Source: an uncultured Pelagibacteraceae bacterium
Lineage (GTDB): Bacteria; Pseudomonadota; Alphaproteobacteria; Pelagibacterales; Pelagibacteraceae
Direction: 5' to 3'
NCBI GenBank assembly: GCA_902527265.1
Contig: CABZNY010000008.1
Coordinates: 1-46,772 of the forward strand
Length of the DNA: 46,772 bases
The notes under the pieces were generated by a model that saw only the letters and a list, made by a program, of their open reading frames with translations, was not told the DNA's origin and did not search any database. Positions 20,809 to 31,361 of the stretch are shown one piece after another. Position numbers and translations under genes: made by a program. Position 1 is the stretch's first letter, and every line of letters starts with the position of its first letter.

Positions 20809-23800
20809 TTAGTTAAGCTCCACATTTAAAGCTAGTGATTTAATTTCTTTTACTAATACGTTGAACGACTCTGGTATTCCCGACTCAAAATTCTCTTCAC
20901 CTTTAACAATCGTTTCATAAACTTTTACTCTACCTGCAACATCATCAGATTTGACCGTTAAAATTTCTTGAAGTGTATAAGAAGCACCATAAGCTTCTAA
21001 AGCCCAAACTTCCATTTCTCCAAATCTTTGACCACCTAATTGAGCTTTTCCTCCAAGTGGTTGTTGTGTAACTAAACTATATGGACCTGTAGATCTTGCA
21101 TGTATTTTATCCTCTACAAGATGGTGTAATTTAAGCATATAAATTATTCCTACTGTAACAGGTCTATCAAATTTTTCTCCTGTTCTACCATCCCACAATG
21201 TGGTTTGCCCCGAATTTGGTAATTTTGCTAAATCTAGCATTTTTGTAACGTCTTGTTCTTTTGCACCATCAAATACTGGAGTTGAAATTGGAACACCGCT
21301 TTGAATGTTTTGACACAAATCTTTAAATTCAGTATTTGTTAATTTGTCAATATTATCAGCATATATATCATCTCCATAAATTGATTGTAAAAACTTAGTA
21401 ATTTTCTCATCTTTTTCTATTTTTTTTTGATTTTGATTAATTATATCTGTTAACTGTTCACCTAATTCCTTGCAAGACCACCCAAGATGGGTTTCCAAAA
21501 TTTGACCTACATTCATCCTACTTGGTACACCTAAAGGGTTTAAAACTATATCAACAGGTTTTCCATTTTCTCTGTATGGCATATCTTCCACTGGAACAAT
21601 TTTACTTACTACACCCTTGTTACCATGTCTTCCTGACATTTTATCTCCAGGCCTTAATCTTCTTTTAATAGCAACAAATACTTTAACCATTTTCATTACG
21701 CTTGGCAAAAGGTCGTCACCTTGTCTGATTTTGAGAACTTTGTCCTCAAATCTTTCTTTGATATCTTCTCTAGCTCTCTCAAATTGAGATCTTAGCTGAA
21801 GCAATGCTTCTGTTTTTTTTGTATCTTGAACAGTGATTTTAAAAAGATCAGAAACTGATAAATCAAAAATTGTTTCCTCTGTTAAATTTGAACCTATTTC
21901 ATAATTTTTAATTTTTTTTATGAGTTTTGTATTATTTAATATTGATGATGCTCTTTGTTTAATACTTCTTTCTAAGATTTCCTCTTCTACATTTTTATCT
22001 TGTTGAACGCTCTCAATTTCTGCTCTTTCGATTGTTATTGATCTTTCATCTTTTTCAATTCCATGTCTGTTAAATACTCTTACATCTACAACAATACCAC
22101 CACTTCCACTTGGCATTTTAAGAGACGTATCAGTTACATCGATAGCTTTTTCTCCAAAAATAGATCTTAGCAATTTTTCCTCTGGTCCAGAAGCTGAATC
22201 TCCTTTTGGAGTAACTTTACCTACTAAAATATCTCCTGGCTTTACTTCAGCACCTATATAAACAATTCCAGACTCATCTAAATTTTTTAGCGCTTCTTCA
22301 TTTATATTTGGTATGTCTCTTGTTATATCCTCCTCACCTAATTTTGTATCACGTGCCATCACCTCGTATTCCTCTATATGAATTGAGGTAAATACATCAT
22401 CTGTTACGCATCTTTCTGATATAAGTATTGAGTCCTCAAAATTATATCCCTGCCAAGGCATAAAGGCTACAGTTACATTTTTTCCTAAAGCTAGTTCTCC
22501 AGTTTTAGTCGATGGTCCATCAGCTATAATATCACCTGATTTTACACTATCTCCAACTCTTACAAGAGGTTTTTGGTTTATGCATGTGTTCTGATTTGAT
22601 CTCTTAAATTTTTGCAAATTATAAATATCAACTCCAGACTCTGAATAATCTTTTTCATTTGAAGCTTTAATTACAATTCTTTTACCATCAATTTTATCGA
22701 CTATTCCATCTCTTTTAGCAACAATAGTTACTCCTGAATCTAATGCTACATCGCTTTCTATGCCTGTTCCAACTAAAGGTGCCTCTGGTTTAAGAAGTGG
22801 CACTGCTTGTCTCATCATATTTGAACCCATTAAAGCCCTATTAGCATCATCATTCTCTAAAAATGGTATTAATGATGCCGCAACAGATACAAGTTGTTTT
22901 GGTGATACATCTATATAATCTATATTTTCAGGTTTCGACAGAATAAAGTCTAAGTTTGCACGACTTGAAATTAATTCTTCAATAAATTTTCCATTTTTAT
23001 CTAAAACTGAATTAGCTTGGGCGATAGTAAATTTTGTTTCTTCCATCGCCGATAAATATTCAATTTTGTCCTGAACAACACCATTTTCAACTTTTTTATA
23101 AGGGCTTTCAATAAAACCATACTTGTTAATTTTTGAGTAAGTAGATAAACTATTTATTAGTCCAATATTAGGACCCTCGGGGGTCTCTATTGGACATATT
23201 CTGCCATAATGTGTAGGATGAACATCTCTAACTTCAAATCCCGCTCTCTCTCTTGTTAGTCCGCCTGGACCTAATGCTGATACTCTTCTTTTATGAGTTA
23301 TTTCAGATAGTGGATTAGTTTGATCCATAAATTGAGAAAGTTGCGAGGTTGCAAAGAAATCTTTTAATGAAATTGTTAAGGGTTTTGCATTGATAAGATC
23401 TTGCGGCATTGCAGACTCAACATCTAAAGTTGTCATCTTTTCTTTTATGGCTCTTTCCATTCTATAAACGCCAATTCTTGCCTGATTTTCAACTAACTCT
23501 CCAACTGATCTAACTCTTCTATTTCCAAGATGGTCAATATCATCAACTTCGTCCTTTCCATCACGTAGATCTAGCATTTTTTTAATTATTGCTAAAATAT
23601 CATCATTTCTTAAGATTGTAATTTTATCTGAACAACTTAATTCAAGTCTCGAGTTCATTTTTACTCTACCAACATCGGATAGATCATACCTATCAGAACT
23701 AAAAAATAAGTTATTAAAGATTTGCGTTGCTATTTCAATAGTTGGTGGTTCTCCTGGTCTTAAAATTTTATAAATTTCTGTTATCGCATCATTTTTATTT

Positions 23801-24891
23801 TCATTTTTATCATTTAGGATTGTCTGGAGAAGATAAGGTCCTTTTGAAATAGAATTTGTTTTTGAAAAATTGATTGTCTTTAAATCGGAATCTAATATTT
23901 TATTAATAATTGTTTCATTAATTTCGGTTCCAATTTTAAAAGTATCCTCACCAATTACTAGATCATTGTGCAAGAACTTGCCATACAAAAACTCGTTTGA
24001 AACCAATATTTCTTTTAGACCTTCGTTTTCTAATTTTTTTGCTTTCAAAAAGTTAATTTGATCTCCAATTTTAATTAAAGTTTTATTAGTTTTAGCATCT
24101 ATTATTTCTTCAGAAAAATTTTTAGATTTATAATTCTCAGGATCAAACTTTGTTTTCCATTTTTTTGTATTTTGATCGAATGTATAAGTTTCTTTTTCAT
24201 AAAATTCGTTTACAATATCCGATTTTGAATACCCTAAAGCTTGCAATAAAGTCGAAACAAATATTTTCTTTTTTCTATCGATCCTGAAGTATAAATAATC
24301 TTTTACATCAAATTCAAAGTCTAACCATGAACCTCTATTTGGTATTACTCTACAATTAAATAAAAGTTTACCACTTGCATGTGATTTTCCTTTATCATGA
24401 TCAAAAAATACTCCAGGGCTCCTGTGCATTTGATTAACAACGACTCTTTGAACACCGTTTGTTATAAAAGTTCCACTATTAGTCATCATAGGAACTTCAC
24501 CCATATATACTTCCTGTTCTTTTGCCGAAAGAATATCTTTTGTATTATTTTCTTGGTCTATTTCATATACAACTAATCTAAGAACACATTTTAAGGCTGC
24601 AGAATAAGTTAAACCTCTTGTAATACATTCATCAACATCAAATTTTGGTTTTTCTAATCTATAAGAAATGTACTCTAAGGTAGCTTTATCATTTAGATCC
24701 TCAATAGGAAAAATACTTTTAAAAACTCTATGAAAACCTTTTACTAAGTTCTGATCCACATCACCTTTAAATTCTGTTAATTCCTTATAAGAATTTTTTT
24801 GAACTTCTATTAAATTTGGTATTGAAAGACTTTCTTTTAGTTTTCCAAAAGATTTTCTAATATTTTTTTTCTCAGTAAAAGATAGTTGCAT
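20809..24891 (-). CDS. rpoB: DNA-directed RNA polymerase subunit beta
   Basis: Second large RNA polymerase subunit, 1360 residues. The rifampicin region is seen as [20 protein letters not shown] then [20 protein letters not shown], with no evident resistance-type change. [13 protein letters not shown] and the C-terminal [20 protein letters not shown] are the other landmarks. A 22-bp perfect palindrome lies just upstream, between rplL and this gene. Confidence 0.99.
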   Translation of the reverse strand: MQLSFTEKKNIRKSFGKLKESLSIPNLIEVQKNSYKELTEFKGDVDQNLVKGFHRVFKSIFPIEDLNDKATLEYISYRLEKPKFDVDECITRGLTYSAALKCVLRLVVYEIDQENNTKDILSAKEQEVYMGEVPMMTNSGTFITNGVQRVVVNQMHRSPGVFFDHDKGKSHASGKLLFNCRVIPNRGSWLDFEFDVKDYLYFRIDRKKKIFVSTLLQALGYSKSDIVNEFYEKETYTFDQNTKKWKTKFDPENYKSKNFSEEIIDAKTNKTLIKIGDQINFLKAKKLENEGLKEILVSNEFLYGKFLHNDLVIGEDTFKIGTEINETIINKILDSDLKTINFSKTNSISKGPYLLQTILNDKNENKNDAITEIYKILRPGEPPTIEIATQIFNNLFFSSDRYDLSDVGRVKMNSRLELSCSDKITILRNDDILAIIKKMLDLRDGKDEVDDIDHLGNRRVRSVGELVENQARIGVYRMERAIKEKMTTLDVESAMPQDLINAKPLTISLKDFFATSQLSQFMDQTNPLSEITHKRRVSALGPGGLTRERAGFEVRDVHPTHYGRICPIETPEGPNIGLINSLSTYSKINKYGFIESPYKKVENGVVQDKIEYLSAMEETKFTIAQANSVLDKNGKFIEELISSRANLDFILSKPENIDYIDVSPKQLVSVAASLIPFLENDDANRALMGSNMMRQAVPLLKPEAPLVGTGIESDVALDSGVTIVAKRDGIVDKIDGKRIVIKASNEKDYSESGVDIYNLQKFKRSNQNTCINQKPLVRVGDSVKSGDIIADGPSTKTGELALGKNVTVAFMPWQGYNFEDSILISERCVTDDVFTSIHIEEYEVMARDTKLGEEDITRDIPNINEEALKNLDESGIVYIGAEVKPGDILVGKVTPKGDSASGPEEKLLRSIFGEKAIDVTDTSLKMPSGSGGIVVDVRVFNRHGIEKDERSITIERAEIESVQQDKNVEEEILERSIKQRASSILNNTKLIKKIKNYEIGSNLTEETIFDLSVSDLFKITVQDTKKTEALLQLRSQFERAREDIKERFEDKVLKIRQGDDLLPSVMKMVKVFVAIKRRLRPGDKMSGRHGNKGVVSKIVPVEDMPYRENGKPVDIVLNPLGVPSRMNVGQILETHLGWSCKELGEQLTDIINQNQKKIEKDEKITKFLQSIYGDDIYADNIDKLTNTEFKDLCQNIQSGVPISTPVFDGAKEQDVTKMLDLAKLPNSGQTTLWDGRTGEKFDRPVTVGIIYMLKLHHLVEDKIHARSTGPYSLVTQQPLGGKAQLGGQRFGEMEVWALEAYGASYTLQEILTVKSDDVAGRVKVYETIVKGEENFESGIPESFNVLVKEIKSLALNVELN

Positions 24892-24900
24892 ATCTATTGT

Positions 24901-24922
24901 ATTACTGAATTAATTCAGTAAT
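24901..24922. promoter_or_regulatory. Perfect 22-bp palindrome between rplL and rpoB
   Basis: ATTACTGAATT is followed directly by its exact reverse complement. In RNA this gives a stem of nine pairs closed by a TTAA loop. There is no T-tract after it in the rpoB direction, so it does not look like a full terminator. In E. coli the same junction holds a partial attenuator and an RNase III site, so a role in lowering or processing rpoBC message relative to rplJL is a reasonable inference. Confidence 0.55.
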
Positions 24923-24943
24923 TAAATTCTTTCTAATTAATAT

Positions 24944-25318
24944 TTACTTAAGTTCTACTTTTGCGCCTGCAGCTTCTAATTTAGCTTTTATTTCTTCAGC
25001 CTCTTTTTTATTTACACCAGATTTTACTTCTTTAGGTGCACCTTCAACTAAATCCTTTGCCTCTTTTAAACCTAGTTCAGTAACTGCTCTTACTTCTTTA
25101 ATGACATTAATTTTCTTTTCACCAGCAGATGTAAGCATAATTGTGAAATCATCTTTTTCCTCAGTAGCTACTTCACCTGCTGCTGCTGCTGCTGGTGCAG
25201 CGGCGACTGCTGCTGCAGCTGTTACACCCCATTTTTCTTCTAATTGTTTTGAAAGCTCAGCTGCTTCTACAACAGTTAAGCTAGATAAATCTTCTATAAT
25301 TTTATTTAAGTCAGCCAT
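24944..25318 (-). CDS. rplL: 50S ribosomal protein L7/L12
   Basis: Stalk protein that recruits translation GTPases. The N-terminal dimerisation part is followed by an Ala-rich hinge (about residues 36-50). The C-terminal domain has [20 protein letters not shown] and [20 protein letters not shown]. At 124 residues it is normal. It follows rplJ by 20 nt and is followed by the palindrome before rpoB. Confidence 0.98.
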   Translation of the reverse strand: MADLNKIIEDLSSLTVVEAAELSKQLEEKWGVTAAAAVAAAPAAAAAGEVATEEKDDFTIMLTSAGEKKINVIKEVRAVTELGLKEAKDLVEGAPKEVKSGVNKKEAEEIKAKLEAAGAKVELK

Positions 25319-25338
25319 AATAATAATTTTGTCCCAAG

Positions 25339-25848
25339 TTATTTTTTTGATTTTTCGAGCGCTAAAATAGCGATTTTTGACGCTGGTGCAAGCAAAATAC
25401 TTGCAATTTTTTGAGCTGGAGACCTTAAAATACCTACTATTTTGGCTCTTGCCTCTTCTAATGAAGGTAATGTCGCAACATTTTTTACTCCAGCAACATC
25501 TAAAATGTCAGTTCCCATGATTCCACCTAAGATTTTTAAATTTTCATTTTCTTTTGAAAATTTTGTTAAAATTTTAGCTGAAGTTATTGCATCTTTTGAT
25601 AGTGCAACTGCCGTGGGTCCTGAAAACAATTCAGATAATTCTTTACACTTTGTTTTCTCTAGAGCCAATTTAGTAATTCTATTATTAGTAATTTTAAATT
25701 TTATACCATGCTCTCTCATTTTTTTCCTAAGATCATCTAATTGTGTAACAGTTAAACCTTGATAATGAGTAACAATAACAGCTTCAGTGGTATCAAATTT
25801 TGAAGCCATATCTTCAATATACAGTTTTTTTTGGTCTTTGTTCATCAT
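25339..25848 (-). CDS. rplJ: 50S ribosomal protein L10
   Basis: Stalk base that anchors L7/L12 dimers. [33 protein letters not shown] and [10 protein letters not shown] fit the family, and the C-terminal helix ends [19 protein letters not shown]. It is 169 residues. Only four bases separate it from rplA, so an E. coli-like L10 autoregulatory leader would have to lie inside rplA. Confidence 0.97.
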   Translation of the reverse strand: MMNKDQKKLYIEDMASKFDTTEAVIVTHYQGLTVTQLDDLRKKMREHGIKFKITNNRITKLALEKTKCKELSELFSGPTAVALSKDAITSAKILTKFSKENENLKILGGIMGTDILDVAGVKNVATLPSLEEARAKIVGILRSPAQKIASILLAPASKIAILALEKSKK

Positions 25849-25852
25849 AATA

Positions 25853-26542
25853 TTATATGCTCTTTTCTAATTTAATCTTATATGAAACACCCATACTAGA
25901 AGTAATATAAACTTGATTTACCAAATCACCTTTAGTGGTTAAGTTAGATTTTTCTTTTTCTAAAGCATCTATAACAGCATTAAAATTTTTAATTAGCTTT
26001 TCATCATCAAAAGATTTTTTTCCAATACTTAATCCAATATTACCATCCTTATCATTTCTTATTTCGACTTGACCTGCTTTTGCATCAACTACTGCTTTTT
26101 TTATATTGTTGGTTACTGTACCTAATTTTGGATTCGGCATTAATCCTTTAGGACCTAAAACTTTACCCAACTTTGATAATTTAATCATCATTGATGGAGT
26201 GCAGATAAGTTTTTCAAAATTTAATTCACCATTTTTAATTTTTTCTACTAAATCATCAGATCCTACTATATCTGCATTTGCTTCTTTAGCCTCGTTAATT
26301 TTATTTTCCTCACAAACAACTGCAACTTTAATAAATTTTCCTATTCCTCCAGGTAAATTAACTACAGTTCTTAGATTTATTTCGCTCTTTTTTTGTTTGT
26401 TGTTAATTCTAAAATTTAAATCTATAGACTCATCAAATTTAGTGGTGCAATTTGTCTTTATAGAACTCAATAAATTTTCTACTTTTTCTGATGGCAATTC
26501 TTTAGTATTTTCTGGTAAATTTTTAAATCTCTTGGATTTCAT
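25853..26542 (-). CDS. rplA: 50S ribosomal protein L1
   Basis: L1-stalk protein moving deacylated tRNA out of the E site. FDESIDLNFRINNKQKKSEI, RTVVNLPGGIGK and LGKVLGPKGLMPNPKLGTVT are diagnostic over 229 residues. One-base overlap with rplK. Confidence 0.98.
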   Translation of the reverse strand: MKSKRFKNLPENTKELPSEKVENLLSSIKTNCTTKFDESIDLNFRINNKQKKSEINLRTVVNLPGGIGKFIKVAVVCEENKINEAKEANADIVGSDDLVEKIKNGELNFEKLICTPSMMIKLSKLGKVLGPKGLMPNPKLGTVTNNIKKAVVDAKAGQVEIRNDKDGNIGLSIGKKSFDDEKLIKNFNAVIDALEKEKSNLTTKGDLVNQVYITSSMGVSYKIKLEKSI

Positions 26543-26970
26543 TATTCTTTTACCTCTATACCCATCGATCTCGCTGACCCTGCTATAATTTTAGCAGCTT
26601 CATCTAAGTCATGTGCATTTAAATCTTCCATTTTTTTTTCTGCAATATCTTTAAGTTGTTGCTGAGATATAGATCCAATAATATTTCTTCCTGGCTCTTT
26701 TGATCCACTTTTAAGTTTCATTGCTTCTTTAATGAAATGTGACGCAGGAGGTGATTTTATTACAAAATCAAATTTTTTATCCTTATATACTGTAATAATT
26801 ACAGGTACAGGTTTGCCTGCAAATGATTTTGTTTTATCATTAAAGGCTTTACAAAATTCCATTATATTTATACCTCTTTGGCCAAGAGCAGGTCCTACTG
26901 GTGGTGCAGGATTAGCCTGACCTCCTTTAATTTGTAATTTTACATATCCACTTATCTCTTTTTTTGCCAT
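26542..26970 (-). CDS. rplK: 50S ribosomal protein L11
   Basis: GTPase-centre protein involved in factor binding and stringent response. [20 protein letters not shown] and [19 protein letters not shown] open it, and [10 protein letters not shown] closes it. It is 142 residues, overlapping nusG and rplA by one base each. Confidence 0.98.
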   Translation of the reverse strand: MAKKEISGYVKLQIKGGQANPAPPVGPALGQRGINIMEFCKAFNDKTKSFAGKPVPVIITVYKDKKFDFVIKSPPASHFIKEAMKLKSGSKEPGRNIIGSISQQQLKDIAEKKMEDLNAHDLDEAAKIIAGSARSMGIEVKE

Positions 26971-27500
26971 TAACTTGCCTTTTCAACTTGGTTATATTCT
27001 AAATCGACTGGAGTTGGTCGTCCAAAAATTGATACAGAAACTTTAAGTCTTAATTTATCTTCATCTATATCCTCAACTAAACCACTAAAAGATGCAAATG
27101 GGCCGTCGATTACTTGTACCTTTTCACCTATATTATATTCCACACCTGATTTAGGTACGGCAACTCCATCTTTTATTTGACCTAGAATTTTTTCAATTTC
27201 TTTATCAGAGACTGGTATAGGTGTTCCTTTTGATCCTAGAAACCCACTAACCTTTTTTAAATTTTTAATCATATGGTAGATATTGTTGTCCATTTCACTT
27301 TTAATTAGCACATATCCTGGAAAATATTTTTTTTTTCTTTGAACCCTTTTCCCTCTCTTTACTTCAGTTATATCATGAGTTGGAACAATTATTTCCTCAA
27401 TTTTTTCCTGTATTTTTGCTTTTTCAGCTTCTTCTTTGATTAATTGTGCAACTTTGTTTTCAAAACTTGAGTGTGATTGTACAATATACCAATTTTTCAT
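26970..27500 (-). CDS. nusG: Transcription termination/antitermination protein NusG
   Basis: RNA-polymerase-associated elongation factor, 176 residues. The NGN domain starts [19 protein letters not shown] and holds [14 protein letters not shown]. The KOW domain at the C-terminus contains [20 protein letters not shown]. It begins at the secE stop with a one-base overlap. Confidence 0.98.
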   Translation of the reverse strand: MKNWYIVQSHSSFENKVAQLIKEEAEKAKIQEKIEEIIVPTHDITEVKRGKRVQRKKKYFPGYVLIKSEMDNNIYHMIKNLKKVSGFLGSKGTPIPVSDKEIEKILGQIKDGVAVPKSGVEYNIGEKVQVIDGPFASFSGLVEDIDEDKLRLKVSVSIFGRPTPVDLEYNQVEKAS

Positions 27501-27691
27501 TATATGCTCACTTTAAGAATTATATCTAAAAAAAACTTCAAAATTTGATCCAATAATAAAAAAAATAATGATGCTAACACGGCCATTGCAAAAACCATTA
27601 ATGCTCCCTGAACAGTTTCTTTAGCAGTTGGCCATGTAACTTTAAAGGCTTCTTGTTTAACATCTTGAATAAATTTTAAAGGGTTTTTCAT
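27500..27691 (-). CDS. secE: Preprotein translocase subunit SecE (short form)
   Basis: Essential single-span translocon subunit. PLKFIQDVKQEAFKVTWPTA with KETVQGALMVF is the conserved amphipathic helix, followed by one membrane segment (about residues 30-57). At 63 residues it is the short form without the two extra N-terminal spans found in E. coli. It starts 16 nt after the tRNA-Trp 3' end. Confidence 0.96.
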   Translation of the reverse strand: MKNPLKFIQDVKQEAFKVTWPTAKETVQGALMVFAMAVLASLFFLLLDQILKFFLDIILKVSI

Positions 27692-27707
27692 AAATATTTT
27701 AAATGTT

Positions 27708-27783
27708 TGGCAGGAGCGAAGGGAATCGAACCCCCAACCTCCGGTTTTGGAGACCGGCGCTCTACCAATTGAGCTACACTCCT
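27708..27783 (-). tRNA. tRNA-Trp (CCA)
   Basis: A 76-nt cloverleaf with acceptor AGGAGTG pairing CGCTCCT, an encoded 3' CCA, D-loop AGCTCAATTGGTAGAGC, anticodon arm CCGGT-CTCCAAA-ACCGG (anticodon CCA) and TTCGATTC T-loop. It lies seven bases after the tuf stop and before secE, a conserved alphaproteobacterial position; it is probably cut out of the shared transcript. Confidence 0.97.
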
Positions 27784-27790
27784 ATTGAGT

Positions 27791-28981
27791 TTACTCTAAT
27801 ATTTTTGTTACTACTCCAGCTCCTACTGTTCTACCACCTTCTCTAATTGCAAAATTAAGTTTTTCATCCATAGCAATTGGTGTAATTAATTTAACTGTAA
27901 ACTTTGCATCATCGCCTGGCATTACCATTTCTGTACCCGAAGGTAATTCAACTTCACCTGTTACATCGGTAGTTCTAAAGTAAAATTGAGGTCTATATTT
28001 GGTAAAAAAAGGTGTATGTCTTCCACCTTCTTCTTTTTTTAATACATAAGCCTGAGCTTCAAATTTAGTATGAGGTTTAATAGATCCTGGTTTACATAAA
28101 ACTTGTCCTCTTTCAACATCAGTCCTCTCAACACCTCTTAATAGTGCTCCAATATTATCACCTGCTTCGCCTGAATCTAAAAGTTTTCTAAACATTTCTA
28201 CTCCAGTACAAACTGATTTTTTGGTCTCTCTGATACCAACTATTTCAATTTCTTCTCCAGTTTTTATTACACCAGACTCTACTCTTCCAGTTACAACTGT
28301 TCCTCTTCCTGAAATTGAAAAAACATCTTCAACTGGCATAAGGAAATCTTTATCTTTAGGTCTGTCCGGTTGTGGAATAAATTCGTCAACAGCTTTCATC
28401 AAATCCATAATAGAATTTTTTCCAATTTCATCATCTCTACCCTCAACTGCAGCTAGAGCTGAACCTTTAACGATTGGAGTTTTGTCACCTGGAAATTTAT
28501 AAGATGTTAATAAATCTTTAATTTCTTCTTCAACCAAGTCTATCATTTCTTTATCATCAACTTGATCAACTTTATTTAAGTAAACAACAATAGCAGGAAC
28601 TCCAACTTGACGAGCGAGTAGAATATGTTCTCTTGTTTGTGGCATCGGACCATCTGCTGCATTCACAACCAAAATTGCACCATCCATTTGTGCGGCTCCA
28701 GTTATCATATTTTTAACATAGTCTGCGTGACCTGGGCAATCTACATGAGCGTAATGTCTGTTAGCCGTTTCATATTCAACGTGAGCAGTTGAGATAGTTA
28801 TTCCTCTTTCTTTTTCCTCTGGAGCTTTATCAATCTGATCATAAGCAACAAAGTTTGCTCCACCTCCTTCTGCCAATACTTTTGTTATAGCTGCTGTTAG
28901 AGTTGTTTTACCATGATCAACATGTCCGATTGTTCCAATGTTACAATGCGGTTTATTTCTTACAAATTTTTCCTTCGACAT
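27791..28981 (-). CDS. tuf: Elongation factor Tu
   Basis: Delivers aminoacyl-tRNA to the ribosome. G1 is GHVDHGKTT (from residue 19), switch I has [14 protein letters not shown]3 is DCPGHADY and G4 is NKVD. Domains II and III follow, with [13 protein letters not shown] and the C-terminal [19 protein letters not shown]. It is 396 residues. It is the only tuf in the window, placed ahead of secE rather than after fusA. Confidence 0.99.
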   Translation of the reverse strand: MSKEKFVRNKPHCNIGTIGHVDHGKTTLTAAITKVLAEGGGANFVAYDQIDKAPEEKERGITISTAHVEYETANRHYAHVDCPGHADYVKNMITGAAQMDGAILVVNAADGPMPQTREHILLARQVGVPAIVVYLNKVDQVDDKEMIDLVEEEIKDLLTSYKFPGDKTPIVKGSALAAVEGRDDEIGKNSIMDLMKAVDEFIPQPDRPKDKDFLMPVEDVFSISGRGTVVTGRVESGVIKTGEEIEIVGIRETKKSVCTGVEMFRKLLDSGEAGDNIGALLRGVERTDVERGQVLCKPGSIKPHTKFEAQAYVLKKEEGGRHTPFFTKYRPQFYFRTTDVTGEVELPSGTEMVMPGDDAKFTVKLITPIAMDEKLNFAIREGGRTVGAGVVTKILE

Positions 28982-29020
28982 TACTTTTTTTCCTCACTTT
29001 ATATTTAATATTTTAATTTT

Positions 29021-29094
29021 TGGAGCGGGTGATGAGAATCGAACTCACGCAACCAGCTTGGAAGGCTAGTGTTCTACCACTGAACTACACCCGC
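29021..29094 (-). tRNA. tRNA-Gly (TCC)
   Basis: A 74-nt cloverleaf with acceptor GCGGGTG pairing CACCCGC, encoded CCA, anticodon arm CTAGC-CTTCCAA-GCTGG giving anticodon TCC, and T-loop TTCGATTC. It lies between tRNA-Tyr and tuf in the same direction, the usual tRNA-Tyr/Gly-tuf cluster. Confidence 0.96.
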
Positions 29095-29137
29095 GTACCC
29101 AAGTGTACACTCCAAAGTTAAATAAAGTTTTATTAAA

Positions 29138-29223
<86 letters not shown>

Positions 29224-29231
29224 CTAATAGC

Positions 29232-29247
29232 AGGGGAAGCGTCCCCT
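29232..29247. other. GC-rich hairpin just upstream of tRNA-Tyr
   Basis: AGGGGA, a four-base loop and TCCCCT form a six-pair stem with mostly G-C pairs, eight bases from the tRNA-Tyr 5' end. It stands out against the AT-rich flanks. On the minus strand it would be in the leader of the tRNA transcript. No T-tract follows in either direction, so I do not call it a terminator; a 5'-processing role is possible. Confidence 0.4.
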
Positions 29248-29276
29248 TGTTCAATAAAGCTTTAAACAACAAGCGT

Positions 29277-29304
29277 TTTATATATTTTTATTGTACAAAT
29301 GCAA
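29277..29304 (-). promoter_or_regulatory. Candidate promoter for tRNA-Tyr/tRNA-Gly/tuf/secE/nusG/rpl-rpo operon
   Basis: On the minus strand TTGCAT (29299-29304) precedes TATAAA (29277-29282) by 16 nt. Transcription would start near 29270, about 47 nt before tRNA-Tyr. It lies in the divergent gap with the plus-strand methyltransferase gene. No other gap in the run down to rplL is larger than about 100 nt once tRNAs are counted. Confidence 0.55.
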
Positions 29305-29354
29305 TACGTGAATTTCAGGAAAAATAGTATAAAAACCTATAAAATTCATAAATT

Positions 29355-30092
29355 ATGACACAAAAATCATCCTTTTTCATAGCAGGTCGCCATGCAGTAG
29401 TAGAGGCTTTAAAAAACCAAAAAAGAAGAGTTTTAAAAATTTTCTTAACTGAAGATAGTAAAAAAAATATTCATAAACAAAACCCAAATAGAAACTTACT
29501 AAAAGACATAAAAGTTTTTTTTAAAACAAAAAAAGAACTTGATAAATATTGTAGGAGTGAAGGTATTCTTCATCAAGGTTATGTTGCTGAAATCGAACAT
29601 TTAGAAATCCCCAAATTAAAAGAATTTATTAAAGAAAAAAATGATTTAACATTTGTATGCTTGGATGAAGTTACAGATCCAAGAAATATTGGTTCATTAA
29701 TAAGAAGTGCAGCATCATTTAATATTGATGGCCTCATAGTCAAAGATCGTCATTACCCTAGCGAAAGTAAATTATTATATAAATCTGCAAGTGGCTGTGT
29801 AGAACACTTAAATATTTTTCAAGTATCAAATATCAACACTACTTTAAAATTTTTAAGGGAAAAAAATTTTTGGGTTTATGGCTTCACGGCAAATAGTGAT
29901 AAAAATTTTACTGAAGTAAAATGGAGAGGAAATAATATTCTTCTTTTTGGTTCAGAAGGACATGGTTTAAACAAACACACTGAAAAATACACAGACTTTT
30001 CCGTAAAGATTGACATAAATAAAAATATTGAGAGTTTAAATATATCTAATAGTGCTGCAATTGTTTTTCACTATATAAATCAACAAAAATAA
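29355..30092 (+). CDS. rlmB: TrmH/SpoU-family 23S rRNA (guanosine-2'-O-)-methyltransferase RlmB-like
   Basis: SAM-dependent ribose methyltransferase, probably modifying a guanosine of 23S rRNA. The N-terminal substrate-binding part starts FFIAGRHAVVEALKNQKRRV. The SPOUT domain shows motif 1 with VTDPRNIGSLIRSAASFNID, motif 2 LLFGSEGHGLNKHT, and motif 3 ESLNISNSAAIVFHYI. At 245 residues it has RlmB length. It is divergent from the tRNA-Tyr operon. TrmH (tRNA Gm18) is less likely given the N-terminal domain. Confidence 0.85.
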   Translation: MTQKSSFFIAGRHAVVEALKNQKRRVLKIFLTEDSKKNIHKQNPNRNLLKDIKVFFKTKKELDKYCRSEGILHQGYVAEIEHLEIPKLKEFIKEKNDLTFVCLDEVTDPRNIGSLIRSAASFNIDGLIVKDRHYPSESKLLYKSASGCVEHLNIFQVSNINTTLKFLREKNFWVYGFTANSDKNFTEVKWRGNNILLFGSEGHGLNKHTEKYTDFSVKIDINKNIESLNISNSAAIVFHYINQQK

Positions 30093-30133
30093 TTTCTTGA
30101 TAATAAAATAAATGATATTAAAAAACTCTTTAT

Positions 30134-30209
30134 GCCCTTGTAGCTCAGCTGGTAGAGCAATTGATTTGTAATCAATAGGTCCGCGGTTCGAGTCCGTGCG
30201 GGGGCACCA
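30134..30209 (+). tRNA. tRNA-Thr (TGT)
   Basis: A 76-nt cloverleaf with acceptor GCCCTTG pairing CGGGGGC (two G-T pairs), encoded CCA, D-arm GCTCAGCTGGTAGAGC, anticodon arm ATTGA-TTTGTAA-TCAAT (anticodon TGT) and T-loop TTCGAGTC. It lies 41 nt after the methyltransferase gene and ends three bases before the convergent dmdA stop. Confidence 0.96.
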
Positions 30210-30212
30210 CTT

Positions 30213-31361
30213 CTACTTTAAAGATTTAGATGTAATTTTTTTTTTTGGATCAAAAAAAGGTTTTTCAATAACTTCACATTTAAAATTCTTTTCCTGAATT
30301 GAAACTTCAATTTCTAAACCGATTTTAGAATATTCAATGTCAACCATAGCTAAAGCAATATTCTTTTTTAAGCGTGGAGAATAAACAGCTGATGTAATTT
30401 TTCCTATAGTATTATTATCAACAATTAAGGGCCAAAATGTAGTGTTGGGTCCACTTAACTTTTCACATTTAATTTCTAAACCAACTTGTAATCTTTTAAC
30501 TCCTTCTGCTTTAATTGTTTTAAGTGCATCTTTGCCTATAAAATTAATATCTCCATCTAAGTTAATTAAACGATCTAAACCTAATTCAAATGGATTTGTA
30601 TTTATATCAGCATCAGCATGGTAAGAGAGCATCCCACCTTCTATTCTTCTTATAGAAGAAGTATGACCTGGTTTAAGTCCAAATTCCTTTCCTGCTAACA
30701 TAATTTTTTCATATAGTTCATTTCCTTTTGAACCATCTCTTAAAAACAATTCATAACCAAATTCACTTGACCAGCCGGTTCTTGAAACAATTAATGGTAT
30801 TCCGTCTAAATCTAATTCTCTAAACCAATAATATTTTAAATCTTTTATGCCTTTTCCAAATAATTTAATCATTATTTCAGCAGACTTTGGTCCTTGTAAT
30901 TGTAATGGCGAAACATCTGGCTCAGTTATTTTCACATCTAATCCAGAGTTAATTGCAACTCCTTGAGCCCATAATAAAATATCACTATCGCCCAAAGATA
31001 ACCAAAAATGATTTTCTCCCAAGCGTAAAAGAACTGGGTCATTTAGCACTCCACCTTCTGCGTTTGTAATTAAAACATATTTGCATTGTCCAACAGATAA
31101 TTTTGATAAATCTCTTGGGGTTAATAATTGAATAAATTTAAAAGCATCTGGTCCAGTTATTTCAACTTGTCTTTCAACAGCAACGTCACATAAAATTGCT
31201 GTTTCAATCAAATTCCAAAAGTTTTGCTCAGGATCACCGAAATCACGAGGTATATACATATGGTTATAAACAGAAAAACCTGTTGCGCCCCACCTGACTG
31301 TTGCATCAAAATATGGAGATTTTCTTATTTGAGTTCCAAACCCAAAGTTTTTGTTACTCAT
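30213..31361 (-). CDS. dmdA: Dimethylsulfoniopropionate demethylase DmdA (GcvT family)
   Basis: Probably transfers a methyl group from DMSP to tetrahydrofolate, giving methylmercaptopropionate. At 382 residues it has the aminomethyltransferase fold: ERQVEITGPDAFKFIQLLTP, GGVLNDPVLLRL, SRTGWSSEFGYELFLRDG and GHTSSIRRIEGG. Glycine-cleavage GcvT normally has GGxxDD where this has GGVLND. From memory of SAR11 DmdA, the opening KSPYFDATVRWG and the ending YSPRLKKNIALAMVDIEYS agree with that branch. The start overlaps the nadK stop by one base. A different GcvT-like demethylase remains possible. Confidence 0.75.
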   Translation of the reverse strand: MSNKNFGFGTQIRKSPYFDATVRWGATGFSVYNHMYIPRDFGDPEQNFWNLIETAILCDVAVERQVEITGPDAFKFIQLLTPRDLSKLSVGQCKYVLITNAEGGVLNDPVLLRLGENHFWLSLGDSDILLWAQGVAINSGLDVKITEPDVSPLQLQGPKSAEIMIKLFGKGIKDLKYYWFRELDLDGIPLIVSRTGWSSEFGYELFLRDGSKGNELYEKIMLAGKEFGLKPGHTSSIRRIEGGMLSYHADADINTNPFELGLDRLINLDGDINFIGKDALKTIKAEGVKRLQVGLEIKCEKLSGPNTTFWPLIVDNNTIGKITSAVYSPRLKKNIALAMVDIEYSKIGLEIEVSIQEKNFKCEVIEKPFFDPKKKITSKSLK

